The notes below the pieces were generated by a model. It was given only the letters and a program-made list of their open reading frames with translations. It did not search any database and was not told the DNA's origin. Shown here in pieces: positions 53,401 through 59,884 of a stretch of 64,000 nucleotides of DNA. Positions within the stretch are counted from its first letter, which is position 1; each line of letters starts with the position of its first letter. This stretch comes from Bacteroidetes bacterium 2013_40CM_41_45 (GTDB taxonomy: Bacteria > Bacteroidota > Bacteroidia > AKYH767-A > 2013-40CM-41-45): assembly GCA_002215675.1 (NCBI GenBank), contig NGFH01000002.1, forward strand, positions 595,887 through 659,886. The letters are read 5' to 3'. A program made the position numbers and the translations under genes.

Positions 53401-55263
53401 GTTAACATAGTGTGGGGTACGGGAAGCACGGGTACGGTTACCGTTACTCAAACCAACTCACTCGGATGTGATTCTACTGTATCCGTTAACATAACCATTA
53501 TCGCATTTCCAGTCGTTTCAATTACAGCTCCGACTAGTGCATGTCTTGACGTGCCTTCACAGTTCAGCGTTAATCTTTCTGCAGGTGAAAATGCTTCTTG
53601 GAGTGTTACAGGCGGTACGGTAATTGGCCCTAACAATATGCCGACGGCTGACATCGGTTGGGTTACGGGCGGATTCCATATCGTTACCGTTGTGGTTACT
53701 AATTCCAGCGGATGTACTGCCACTGTTACAGCCAACGCATTTGTGGAGTTTCCTCCTGTGCCTATTATTTCGGGCCCCGACCCTGTGTGTGAAACCGATA
53801 CAGCACAATACGCTGTTGCATATGTGCCCGGTCATACGTACATCTGGAACGTTACAGGCGGAAGCATAGTAAGTTTTAACATCAGCAATACCATAGACGT
53901 TCAGTGGTGGTCTGCCGGAACGGGAAGTGTATCTTGTAAACAGATTTCTCCTGCCGGATGTGACTCTACTACTATAAAATCTATTGTCATCAACCAGAAA
54001 CCTGCTCCTGTCATCACGGGTAATATTTTCGTGTGCGAGCACAGCAACGAAACATATTATGTGAACCCGAACCCCGGAAGCAGTTATACATGGTCAGCTA
54101 TCGGTGGTATCATTAACGTAGGCATAAATGGTTCTTCTGCGTCAGTTCTCTGGGATGTTAGCGGCAGCGGAAGTGTAACCGTAGTTGAAACCAATAGCTC
54201 CGGCTGTGCACAGAATTCCAGCATGTCGGTAACTATCCTTGCTGCTCCAGCACCGGCTATCAACGGAAGCGCTACCGGCTGTGTAACTCCTACTGCAACC
54301 ACATATTCTACACCATGGACAGTAAACTCAAGTTTCTTCTGGATGATTACCGGTGGTTCCATTCTTTCGGGTAATGGAAGTAACTCGATTAATATTTCAT
54401 GGAACACTATTGGTACTAACACCGTCACACTTACGGTAACCAATACCATGACCGGCTGCGACAGCACTGCAACTCTTAATGTTGATGTTACTGCAGTTAT
54501 TCCTCCTACGGTGCAGGCTTCGGTTACCAGCGGATGTCCTCCGCTTATTGTAATGTTCTCGGGAAATAATTCTGCGACCGGACAAAGTTACTCATGGGAC
54601 TTTGGCGATGGCTATACGTCAAGCGGCTCTAATCCTACGCACATCTTCAACCATTCCGGAACCTTTACTGTAACGGTTATTACAACCAATGCCAACGGAT
54701 GTTCCGATACAGCTTATGGTTCTGTCATCGTGCGCCCTGCGCCTAACGCTTCGTTCACTCATAATTATGTAGGCGACACTCTGTATATCCCTGAAGGTAC
54801 GCTTATCTTAACCAATACATCTACGGGTGCTACCGGGTATATATGGACATTCGGCACGGGTGACACTTCAAATGTATTTGAACCTCCGTATGTGTACCAT
54901 AGCCCTGCTGATTACATCATTCACCTGTATGTAGTCAACCAGTGGGGATGCCGCGACTCTGCGCAAGAAGGCATACGTGTGAGAGTGAGAGGAACTATAT
55001 GGATACCGAATGCCTTCTCTCCTAACGGTGACAAGGTGAACGACTACTGGTTCGTAGACGGCTTAAACATCACCAACCTCAAGATTACCATCTTCAACCG
55101 TTGGGGGCAAGTCCTGGTGCGTACCGATGACAAAAACTTTAAATGGGACGGAACCTATAAAGGTGACAAGTGCCAGCAGGGTGTGTACGGATACTATATC
55201 ACCTCTAAAGATGCCAACGGCACCGAAAATGAATATAAAGGAACAATTACGCTGGTAAAATAA
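47404..55263 (+). CDS. Giant adhesin-like T9SS type B protein with 24 PKD-like repeats
   Basis: A 2619-residue exported protein. After the signal peptide (ILLTLCFITSLMYESQLAAQ) comes a Cys-rich N-terminal region, then an SprB-like stretch (NPSGGAPPYTYTWSTG). Residues 397-2366 are 24 tandem PKD-like repeats of 82 residues, each with PVITGPNSVCRLT, TYAWSVTGGSINGS, VSWGNSASGTVTVTQTN, GCDSTVT. Two true PKD domains follow (SYSWDFGDGYTSS, GYIWTFGTGD). The C-terminal CHU_C/type B sorting domain has IPNAFSPNGDKVNDYWFVDG and FNRWGQVLV. The Cys pair in each repeat may form a disulfide. It is most likely a long filamentous surface adhesin exported by the T9SS. Own terminator; single-gene unit. Confidence 0.9.
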   Translation: MKKILLTLCFITSLMYESQLAAQPCNPLTPTFSINLTGVPDSVWTSPPTFRFGYCCTANGADKCVEFNITLDTAAVGITFNITCGAMPAGALYYQVNCGPPVPVGQPICLSGVGPHRLTFCKPGNNANCFSITSNPKPTMTGNITVTQACLGVIGITGLDTTTVTWTSVPFNATYNSFLSCSTGCSTVLINPGLNPPPYVDYQVCGNVVGSCGLVYWCDTARVSFFNNLAVSITPVNPVLCAGPGNTVMVTANPSGGAPPYTYTWSTGATTQSITVGPGVYTVSLDDSVHCSTATATVNVTALPAPITCSAGNDTTICSDQAWVYLHGTVQVATGGQWLGGMGIFVPNNTTLNATYYPSPAEISSGLAALILETTGNQGCPPVTDTMFILIVPPPSPVISGPTSLCALGSAAYYSASAAPGHTYSWSVVGGSINGSTTSSTINVSWGPSGIGTVILTQTNQYGCDSTTTQNVTLLANPGPVITGPGSICRLTGGTYSVTAFAGYTYAWSVTGGSINGASNSNSINVSWGNTSSGTVTITETNSFGCDSTITRNITLNPYPVPVISGPNSVCRLTGATYSVASIPGDSYGWTITGGAISGLSNGSSVNVSWGNSASGTISVIQTNAFGCDSTVTMNVTLNPYPVPVITGSNSVCRLTSSIYSVTSVPGDIYAWSVTGGSINGSPNSNSITVSWGNTASGTVSVTQTNGFGCDSTVTMNVTLNPYPVPVIVGSDTVCRLTAATYSVTAVAGNTYNWSVTGGSINGLPNSNSITVSWGNTGSGSVTVTQINTFGCDSTVTMNVILSPYPVPVISGSPGVCRLTAASYSVASIAGNTYGWTITGGSITGPANGNSVNVSWGNSASGTISVIQTNALGCDSTVSMNVTLNPYPVPVITGNTSVCRLTSSTYSVPFVAGDLYAWSVTGGSINGPSNSNSITISWGNFVSGTVSVTQTNGFGCDSTVSINVTLNPYPVPVITGPNSACRLTASSYSVTAVAGNTYSWTVTGGSINGFANSNNVNISWGNSASGTVTVTQINAFGCDSTVTRNVTLNPYPIPVITGPANVCQFSGSTYSVTNTAGDTYAWSVTGGSINGSSTLNSVTVSWGSSPLGTITVTQINLFGCDSTVSRTITLIANPTPVISGPNSICRLTAGAYSVPGVAGDTYSWSVTGGSINGPSNSNSVNISWGAFASGTVSITQTNSLGCDSTVTMNVILNPYPVPVISGSPGACRLTGATYSVASIPGDTYGWTVTGGSINGLANGSSVNVSWGNNPSGTISVTQTNAFGCDSTVTMNVTLNPYPVPVITGPNSVCRLTSSAYSVLFVPGDVYAWSAVGGSINGSPNSNSITVSWGNSASGTISVTQTNAFGCDSSVTMNVTLNPYPVPVITGPNSVCRLTAATYSVTAIAGNTYAWSATGGSINGSVNSNVISVSWGNTTFGTVTVTQTNMLGCDSTVTRNVTLNPYPLPVITGNANACQLSGSTYSVTNTPGDTYAWSVTGGSINGFSTSSSITVSWGNFPSGTVTVTQTNSFGCDSTVSRTITLIVNPTPVISGPASLCRLTAGSYSVAAAAGNTYNWSVSGGSINGPSSSNSVNISWGNFPSGTVTVTQTNASGCDSTVSMNVTLNPYPLPVISGSSTICQLSTGTYSVSSVAGNTYAWSATGGSINGSSTLNSVTISWGASASGTVSVTQTNSIGCDSTVTLNVTLLPRPVPVIAGNNNVCAGSANIYSATSAVGNTYNWSVAGGTIAGSANSNSVNIIWGMGSSGTVTVTQTDASGCDSTVSRVITLMSQPTPVINGPNSLCRLTGGSYSVIPTAGNTYSWSVTSGSINGSSINNTVNVSWGNYSSGTVTLTETNLSGCDSTITMNVTLNPYPLPVISGSTSVCQLTASTYSVSSVPGNTYAWSVTGGSFNGSSIVNTVTISWGTSATGTITVTQTNAFGCDSTVSKTITLIAPPTPVINGNTTVCAGSTTSFTVPSASGNMFAWSVTGGAISGSPNSNAVNIVWGTGSTGTVTVTQTNSLGCDSTVSVNITIIAFPVVSITAPTSACLDVPSQFSVNLSAGENASWSVTGGTVIGPNNMPTADIGWVTGGFHIVTVVVTNSSGCTATVTANAFVEFPPVPIISGPDPVCETDTAQYAVAYVPGHTYIWNVTGGSIVSFNISNTIDVQWWSAGTGSVSCKQISPAGCDSTTIKSIVINQKPAPVITGNIFVCEHSNETYYVNPNPGSSYTWSAIGGIINVGINGSSASVLWDVSGSGSVTVVETNSSGCAQNSSMSVTILAAPAPAINGSATGCVTPTATTYSTPWTVNSSFFWMITGGSILSGNGSNSINISWNTIGTNTVTLTVTNTMTGCDSTATLNVDVTAVIPPTVQASVTSGCPPLIVMFSGNNSATGQSYSWDFGDGYTSSGSNPTHIFNHSGTFTVTVITTNANGCSDTAYGSVIVRPAPNASFTHNYVGDTLYIPEGTLILTNTSTGATGYIWTFGTGDTSNVFEPPYVYHSPADYIIHLYVVNQWGCRDSAQEGIRVRVRGTIWIPNAFSPNGDKVNDYWFVDGLNITNLKITIFNRWGQVLVRTDDKNFKWDGTYKGDKCQQGVYGYYITSKDANGTENEYKGTITLVK
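48592..54501 (+). repeat. 24 tandem 246-bp coding repeats with higher-order structure
   Basis: Units of 82 codons (246 bp), one or two with a codon more. Units 3 to 20 are in exact 246-bp register (for example starts at 49087, 49825, 50563, 51055, 52285, 52777). Copy types recur in order: units 3-5 resemble 6-8; units 6-10 (49825-51054) resemble 11-15 (51055-52284); units 15-17 (52039-52776) resemble 18-20 (52777-53514). Units 21-24 are diverged. Confidence 0.9.
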
Positions 55264-55293
55264 AAAGCGACAAACCATTTACCTTTGCGTAAT

Positions 55294-55322
55294 ACCCCTC
55301 TCGCTCTGCGGGAGGGGTTTTG
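55294..55322 (+). terminator. Rho-independent terminator of the giant adhesin gene
   Basis: ACCCCTCTCGC pairs with GCGGGAGGGGT around a TCT loop (one G-U pair), followed by TTTTGT. It begins 31 bases after the stop codon. Confidence 0.85.
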
Positions 55323-55591
55323 TATTTACACCCACTCCCCAACCCCCTCCCTTTGGGAGAGGGAGAAGTTCGCACAAATCCTTCACTTTTTGGCGAGAGA
55401 CTGGCATGTCCTTTCCCTTTGGGAAAGGATTTAGGATGGGATGCTTTTCTCTATATTTCGCCAATGGATATTTCTCAGTCAGCCACTCAGAAATTGCCGG
55501 GCGAAGGAAGCGACTCGCAATAAAAAAAGTTTTTAATCAAAGATTAAAAAGCATTTCGCGTTAAATAAAGTTTAAACCCAAATGATTAAAC
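55323..55591. other. Intergenic region with GC-rich and AT-rich hairpins, no gene
   Basis: No convincing coding sequence. It holds three short perfect hairpins: CTCCC-TTT-GGGAG (55347-55359), CCTTTCCC-TTT-GGGAAAGG (55410-55428) and TTTTTAATC-AAA-GATTAAAAA (55530-55550). The first two belong to the CCCTTTGGG / CTCCTTCGGAG type of interspersed hairpins that I associate with Bacteroidota intergenic regions. A promoter for the next gene is not clear. Confidence 0.55.
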
Positions 55592-56350
55592 ATGGAAAAC
55601 AAAACCGGCAGCTTAAATAAAGTTGCAATAATCACACTCTCCTTCTGGGTTATGAAGGTGCTGGCAACAACCTTAGGAGAAATTTTGGGAGACTTCTTTT
55701 CAATGACGTTGGATTTAGGATATATTATAAGCCTGGCAATTACTGTAGTATTTTTTTTGATAATATTATTCATTCAATTAAAAGTTTCAAAATTCCATCC
55801 CGTTCTCTATTGGTTAGTAATTGTAGGAACCACAACTGTTGGCACAGAAATTTCTGATCTTATGGATAGAACGTTAGGGCTTGGATATGCACTGGGGTCT
55901 CTGATACTTTTCTCCGGGTTAGTCCTTGTTTTGTTCTTATGGCACAAAAAAGAAAAAGAGATAAGAGTGTACCCCATTACCGAAAGCAGGGTAGAAATTT
56001 TCTACTGGATTGCCATACTATTCTCTAACAGTCTTGGAACAGCTTTTGGTGATTTCTTAAACGATAATTTAGGATTGAGTTATTTAACAGGCGCACTTAT
56101 AACAGCCGCGATAATTGTAATAGTAGTGCTTCTTCATTATTATACGGAAATAAACCGGATTATACTTTTCTGGATAGCTTTCATATTTACTCGTCCGTTT
56201 GGAGCCACCTTTGGTGACTTACTGACAAAACCATTGGTAAAAGGAGGGTTAAATTTTGGAAGAGGTATAGCAGCAATAATCACCGCTGCATTATTGTTAT
56301 TAATTATTTTTTATTCGGCTAAGAAGGACAAGGAATTACAAACTGCCTAG
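55592..56350 (+). CDS. COG4705-type integral membrane protein
   Basis: A 252-residue protein with about eight hydrophobic segments, matching the uncharacterised COG4705 membrane family. It is built from four internal repeats of two helices each. Every repeat has a small/polar motif at the start: TTLGEILGDFF (about residues 25-35), TTVGTEISDLM, NSLGTAFGDFL and RPFGATFGDLL. The conserved Gly-x2-x-x-Asp residues in membrane segments suggest a lined path or metal site, but function is unknown. The next gene begins 10 bases downstream, so the two form an operon. Confidence 0.8.
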   Translation: MENKTGSLNKVAIITLSFWVMKVLATTLGEILGDFFSMTLDLGYIISLAITVVFFLIILFIQLKVSKFHPVLYWLVIVGTTTVGTEISDLMDRTLGLGYALGSLILFSGLVLVLFLWHKKEKEIRVYPITESRVEIFYWIAILFSNSLGTAFGDFLNDNLGLSYLTGALITAAIIVIVVLLHYYTEINRIILFWIAFIFTRPFGATFGDLLTKPLVKGGLNFGRGIAAIITAALLLLIIFYSAKKDKELQTA

Positions 56351-56360
56351 AGTCACCACT

Positions 56361-57083
56361 TTGAATTTCAAAAAAAGACTTCATTTATTTTTTTTGTCTC
56401 AGTTATTTTCCGTTCAATTTCTTTATGCTCAGGGTGGACCACCCATGCTCACAGATGACCCCGGAACTCCTGAGAAAAAAGAATTTGAATTTAATACTTC
56501 ACTTAATTCTGAAATCACCAATCAATATCAGTTTTCTGTACCGCTGTTAGATATAAATTACGGAGCGACAGAGAGGATGCAATTAAAAGCAGAAATGCCA
56601 TTGCTGATTACTGTGGATGAGAGCAAAAATGTTTCAAGCAATTTCGGGCATCCTAATATTGGAATCAAGTATCGTTTCATGGATGAAAGCAAATATCATG
56701 TCGGTGTTTCCGTTTTTCCGCAGGTAGTATTTGATAAAAGAAAAGAATACCTTTTACCATTGCAATTTGAAAAGTCAATCGGAAAATTTACTTTAGGGGA
56801 AGCGGTGGGTTATTTTTTTATCGAAAATAATTCTCATAATCTTCTTAATGGAAATCTTGTCGGGTATAAAACTTCAGAAAAATTGGAGATGATGATTGAG
56901 TTTTATGTAGAGCATAATTTTGTTCCGGTGAATCAAACAGATGCATTTATCAATTATGGCTTCCGGTATCATCTCAGCAAAAAAAATATTTTGCTTGCTT
57001 CTTTCGGAACGCAGGTAGTCACTCCGGCAGATGAAGAAAAAAAATATTTTTTTTCTTTCGTGGGATTGCAATCGCTTTTTTAA
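56361..57083 (+). CDS. Outer-membrane beta-barrel protein, MetA-pathway/transporter-like
   Basis: A 240-residue protein starting at TTG 56361, which preserves a full signal peptide (KRLHLFFLSQLFSVQFLYAQ). The mature start GGPPMLTDDPGTPEKKEFEFN and the alternating strands (ERMQLKAEMPLLITVDE, NIGIKYRFMDE, FPQVVF, FGTQVVTPADE) are typical of the barrel family often annotated as the MetA phenol-degradation pathway or 'transporter'. The cargo is unknown. It is in an operon with the COG4705 membrane protein (10-base gap), so the two may form an inner/outer membrane pair. Confidence 0.72.
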   Translation: MNFKKRLHLFFLSQLFSVQFLYAQGGPPMLTDDPGTPEKKEFEFNTSLNSEITNQYQFSVPLLDINYGATERMQLKAEMPLLITVDESKNVSSNFGHPNIGIKYRFMDESKYHVGVSVFPQVVFDKRKEYLLPLQFEKSIGKFTLGEAVGYFFIENNSHNLLNGNLVGYKTSEKLEMMIEFYVEHNFVPVNQTDAFINYGFRYHLSKKNILLASFGTQVVTPADEEKKYFFSFVGLQSLF

Positions 57084-57170
57084 TTTTCCTCTTCGGAGAA
57101 CTTCCCGATGAGCGTAACGATGTAATCCGGAAAAATTATTTTACGATATTTGAATTCTCAATTTACTGCC

Positions 57171-58376
57171 ATGAAAAACATTTTTACACTTCTTTTTATT
57201 GCCTGCTTCATGCTGTCTGTTATCTTTTCTTTTTCCCAGGGCACCTGGACACAGAAAACAAACTATGGCGGAGCGGCACGGTACGGGGCGGCTGGTTTTA
57301 CAATCGGCACTAAAGCATACGTAGGGATGGGGTACAGTGGCGCAGCCTACTTCCAGGATTTTTGGGAATGGGACCAAACCACTGACATCTGGACGCAGAA
57401 AGCAAGCTTACCAGGGGTAGGAAGGTTTGGAGCGGTTTGTTTTTCCATCGGCACCAAAGGATATATCGGCACCGGATATACGCCTTCTTATGTGCAGGAC
57501 TTTTGGGAATGGGACCAAGCCACTGACACATGGACGCAGAAAGCAAACTTTGGCGGAACGGGAAGATATATGGCAGTAGGTTTCTCGATAGGAACCAAAG
57601 GATACGTAGGAACTGGAGCCGGCAGTGGTTTTACGAATGACTTCTGGGAGTGGAACCAGGCATCGGATACCTGGGCCCCCAAAGCAAACTTTGCAGGAAC
57701 AGCACGAAGCGGAGCAGCAGGGTTTTCCATCGGAACTAAAGGATACATCGGAACAGGGCTTGATGGTATCGGTCCCTACACGCAGGATTTTTGGGAATGG
57801 GACCAGGCAACCGATACATGGACGCAGAAAGCCGGCTTCCCGGGAGTAGCGAGACTATACGCCAGGGGTTTTTCTATTGGAAACAAAGGATACATCGGCA
57901 CAGGATTCAGCAGCGCACCGCTGCAGGATTTTTGGGCGTGGGACCAGGCAACCGATGCATGGACACAAAAAGCAAACTTAACCGGATCGGCACGGCACCT
58001 CGCTATTGGTTTTTCAATCGGAACAAAAGGATATATCGGTACGGGGTGGAACAGCACCATTTACTTCCAGGATTTTTATGAATACACTCCTGACACTTTA
58101 GTTATAACCGGTGAAGACGATTTACCTGCAGGCGTCACATGCTCTGTCTATCCCAATCCCGCGCAGCAGGCATTTACGATAGCATTCAGCACTAGCGTAA
58201 TAAATGCCGCGCTGGATATTTATAATATTTACGGAGAAAAAATAAAGACAATAAATAATATTTCAGGAAACAAAATAAAAATAGAGAGAGGCAATCTCGT
58301 CAGCGGCATTTATTTCATTCACCTGGTGCAACAAAACAAAACCATTGCGGCAGACAGACTAATAATTACTTGGTAA
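57171..58376 (+). CDS. Six-bladed kelch-like T9SS type A protein
   Basis: A 401-residue exported protein from ATG 57171, with a signal peptide (FTLLFIACFMLSVIFSFSQ). Six highly similar repeats of about 47-50 residues follow, with the pattern DFWEWDQATDTWTQKA, then GxARxGAxGF, SIGTKGYIGTG. Six such blades can close one kelch-type beta-propeller. The C-terminal type A sorting domain contains CSVYPNPAQQAFTI and GIYFIHLVQQN. Secreted by the T9SS, binding partner unknown. The blades are near-identical, suggesting recent internal duplication. An upstream TTG start at 57150 is less likely. Confidence 0.87.
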   Translation: MKNIFTLLFIACFMLSVIFSFSQGTWTQKTNYGGAARYGAAGFTIGTKAYVGMGYSGAAYFQDFWEWDQTTDIWTQKASLPGVGRFGAVCFSIGTKGYIGTGYTPSYVQDFWEWDQATDTWTQKANFGGTGRYMAVGFSIGTKGYVGTGAGSGFTNDFWEWNQASDTWAPKANFAGTARSGAAGFSIGTKGYIGTGLDGIGPYTQDFWEWDQATDTWTQKAGFPGVARLYARGFSIGNKGYIGTGFSSAPLQDFWAWDQATDAWTQKANLTGSARHLAIGFSIGTKGYIGTGWNSTIYFQDFYEYTPDTLVITGEDDLPAGVTCSVYPNPAQQAFTIAFSTSVINAALDIYNIYGEKIKTINNISGNKIKIERGNLVSGIYFIHLVQQNKTIAADRLIITW

Positions 58377-58396
58377 AAGGGGCTCAATTTTGTTTC

Positions 58397-58438
58397 CCGC
58401 TGATTACGCTGATAAACGCAGATTTAATTTTATCTGCG
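58397..58438. repeat. Short tandem/palindromic repeat (CGCTGAT family)
   Basis: CGCTGAT, TACGCTGAT, AAACGCAGAT in tandem, and the last part CGCAGAT ... ATCTGCG (58417-58438) forms a 7-bp hairpin with an 8-base loop. It lies in the gap between two convergent T9SS genes and may serve as a terminator-like element. I recall similar CGCTGAT/CGCAGAT strings between genes in other Bacteroidota. Confidence 0.5.
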
Positions 58439-58501
58439 AACATTTGTCCGTCAACTAACGGAGGATATTTTTCAAATAGGTTTGCCGCCCAACAGGGATT
58501 C

Positions 58502-59533
58502 TTAATCTTTCACAACTTTTCCTTTTTTAACAACACCGTTCTTATTGCTCACGTCATAAAAGTAAATTCCCTTTGAAAGTTTTTCCGTGTTAAAAATAAG
58601 AGCGTTTGTAAATTTCTGATGTAATAATTTTCTTAAAGTAATATCATAAAGAATAATTTCTGATGGTTCATTCCTGTCGGTTTCAATATTCAATTCATTT
58701 GAGAAAGGATTGGGATAAATATTTATAGCGTTGAGGGAAGGTACATTTATTCCTAAGATACAATCAGGAACTTTAGGTGCTAATTCTGCAATGGTATATA
58801 AACGCACATCGTCAATCACTAATTCGGTACAATAGTAACAGATGTGTCCCCAATTTGTAAACTTAATAGTGTGAGAAGAGGATGTTGCATTAAACTGAAT
58901 AATATATCTTGTGCCAATACCTACAGAGGGGTAGGTAGCTTTACATCTCAGGAGGGTGTCCCCAAAACCTATATCTACCGCAAAAACTCCGGGAAGTGGA
59001 AATGGTGAAACCGTATTATATTCACCGCCCGCCCAAAATTCCAAAACATATGTATTACCGGGAACCAGTCCGTTTACTGTTTGTTCTATACTTACCCCGG
59101 TTGTTCCTCCATAGCCTGGATTTACACTAACGGGATACCCAGGTGGAATTCCTGTAACGGTACAAGATACGTTGTTGATACAGGAAGTATCATCAAATAT
59201 TTGGGAGCAGGCATGGCAATAATTATTTCCAAAATAAGCTCCCAGAACTCCTTCAGGTATAACTGAACCACTCGGTCCCATTGCGTTTGCATAAGTAAGT
59301 GTATCGCCTCCGGTACAGGTCCAATTGGGAAAATCACAATTATGCGCTGTGGAATTGGGACAAAAATAACCACCTCCCCAACAGCCGCTTTCGAAACCTC
59401 CGTTCAATAAAAGATTATTCACTGGTGAACTTATTACACCATTCTGGTCGTAACAATAAATGCAAAGTATCTGGGCAGTCGTGTTCATAATCATCATCAG
59501 GCTTAATCCCTGAATTAAAAGGAACTTATTCAT
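58502..59533 (-). CDS. T9SS type A cargo protein with carbohydrate-binding-like domain
   Basis: A 343-residue exported protein. The signal peptide (FLLIQGLSLMMIMNTTAQ) is followed by a Cys-rich start and a beta-sandwich with LLLNGGFESGCWGGG, VSIEQTVNGLVPGNTYVLEF and the end ELVIDDVRLYTI. These are hallmarks of 'NGGFE ... DDVxL' carbohydrate-binding or DUF642-like domains. The type A sorting domain contains INIYPNPFSNELNI and GIYFYDVSNKNG. Probably a T9SS-secreted glycan-binding protein; no catalytic motif is seen. Convergent with the kelch protein gene. Confidence 0.8.
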   Translation of the reverse strand: MNKFLLIQGLSLMMIMNTTAQILCIYCYDQNGVISSPVNNLLLNGGFESGCWGGGYFCPNSTAHNCDFPNWTCTGGDTLTYANAMGPSGSVIPEGVLGAYFGNNYCHACSQIFDDTSCINNVSCTVTGIPPGYPVSVNPGYGGTTGVSIEQTVNGLVPGNTYVLEFWAGGEYNTVSPFPLPGVFAVDIGFGDTLLRCKATYPSVGIGTRYIIQFNATSSSHTIKFTNWGHICYYCTELVIDDVRLYTIAELAPKVPDCILGINVPSLNAINIYPNPFSNELNIETDRNEPSEIILYDITLRKLLHQKFTNALIFNTEKLSKGIYFYDVSNKNGVVKKGKVVKD

Positions 59534-59850
59534 TGTCTTTAAATTTTTAATTTATGCAAACTCAAAATATATTTTATATCAGAGATTCAATTTTAAAAAC
59601 CCTTACGCACTCAAGTTCAATAGTGGGCTTCTTTTTTACAAGACAAAGGTTTAAGGAACTTCGCTGCCTCTTTCCGTTAATAGCCACGATGCCACAGCCC
59701 GGGACTCTCTCTCCTTCGGAGAGGGCCGGGGTGAGGCGTTTCTTTGTTAAGAACTCTGTTCAATCTTATCCGGTTTGTGCTTCCTTAACTTTTTCATTAC
59801 TCTCTAAACTTGATGCAAAATATTTCGTAGAACGACATCCCTCTTTACAA
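59534..59850. other. Intergenic region upstream of mreB with interspersed hairpin
   Basis: No gene is supported. The element CTCTCC-TTC-GGAGAG (59709-59723) followed by GGCCGGGGTGAGG is a hairpin-plus-tail type that I recognise as common between genes in Bacteroidota. The mreB promoter should be here, but I cannot point to a clear TTTG/TAnnTTTG pair. Confidence 0.5.
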
Positions 59851-59878
59851 CCTCAAACCATAAACCTTAAACCCCTGA
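59851..59878. repeat. Period-7 array abutting the mreB start codon
   Basis: CCTCAAA CCATAAA CCTTAAA CCCCTGA, then CCCCGT and the ATG at 59885. In another register the words are TCAAACC ATAAACC TTAAACC CCTGACC, the NNAAACC family also found inside rmlB and the M43 protease gene. Here it forms the ribosome-binding region of mreB. Confidence 0.8.
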
Positions 59879-59884
59879 CCCCGT

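Noticed and set aside
48592-54501. Regular repeats that could be mistaken for a CRISPR array
   Set aside because: The 246-bp units are fully coding, have no unique spacers of constant length, and no cas genes are near.
48900-54600. Many long reverse-strand open frames inside the giant adhesin gene
   Set aside because: They recur with the 246-bp unit and are mirror frames of the repeated coding sequence. They have no signal peptide, family motif or independent start.
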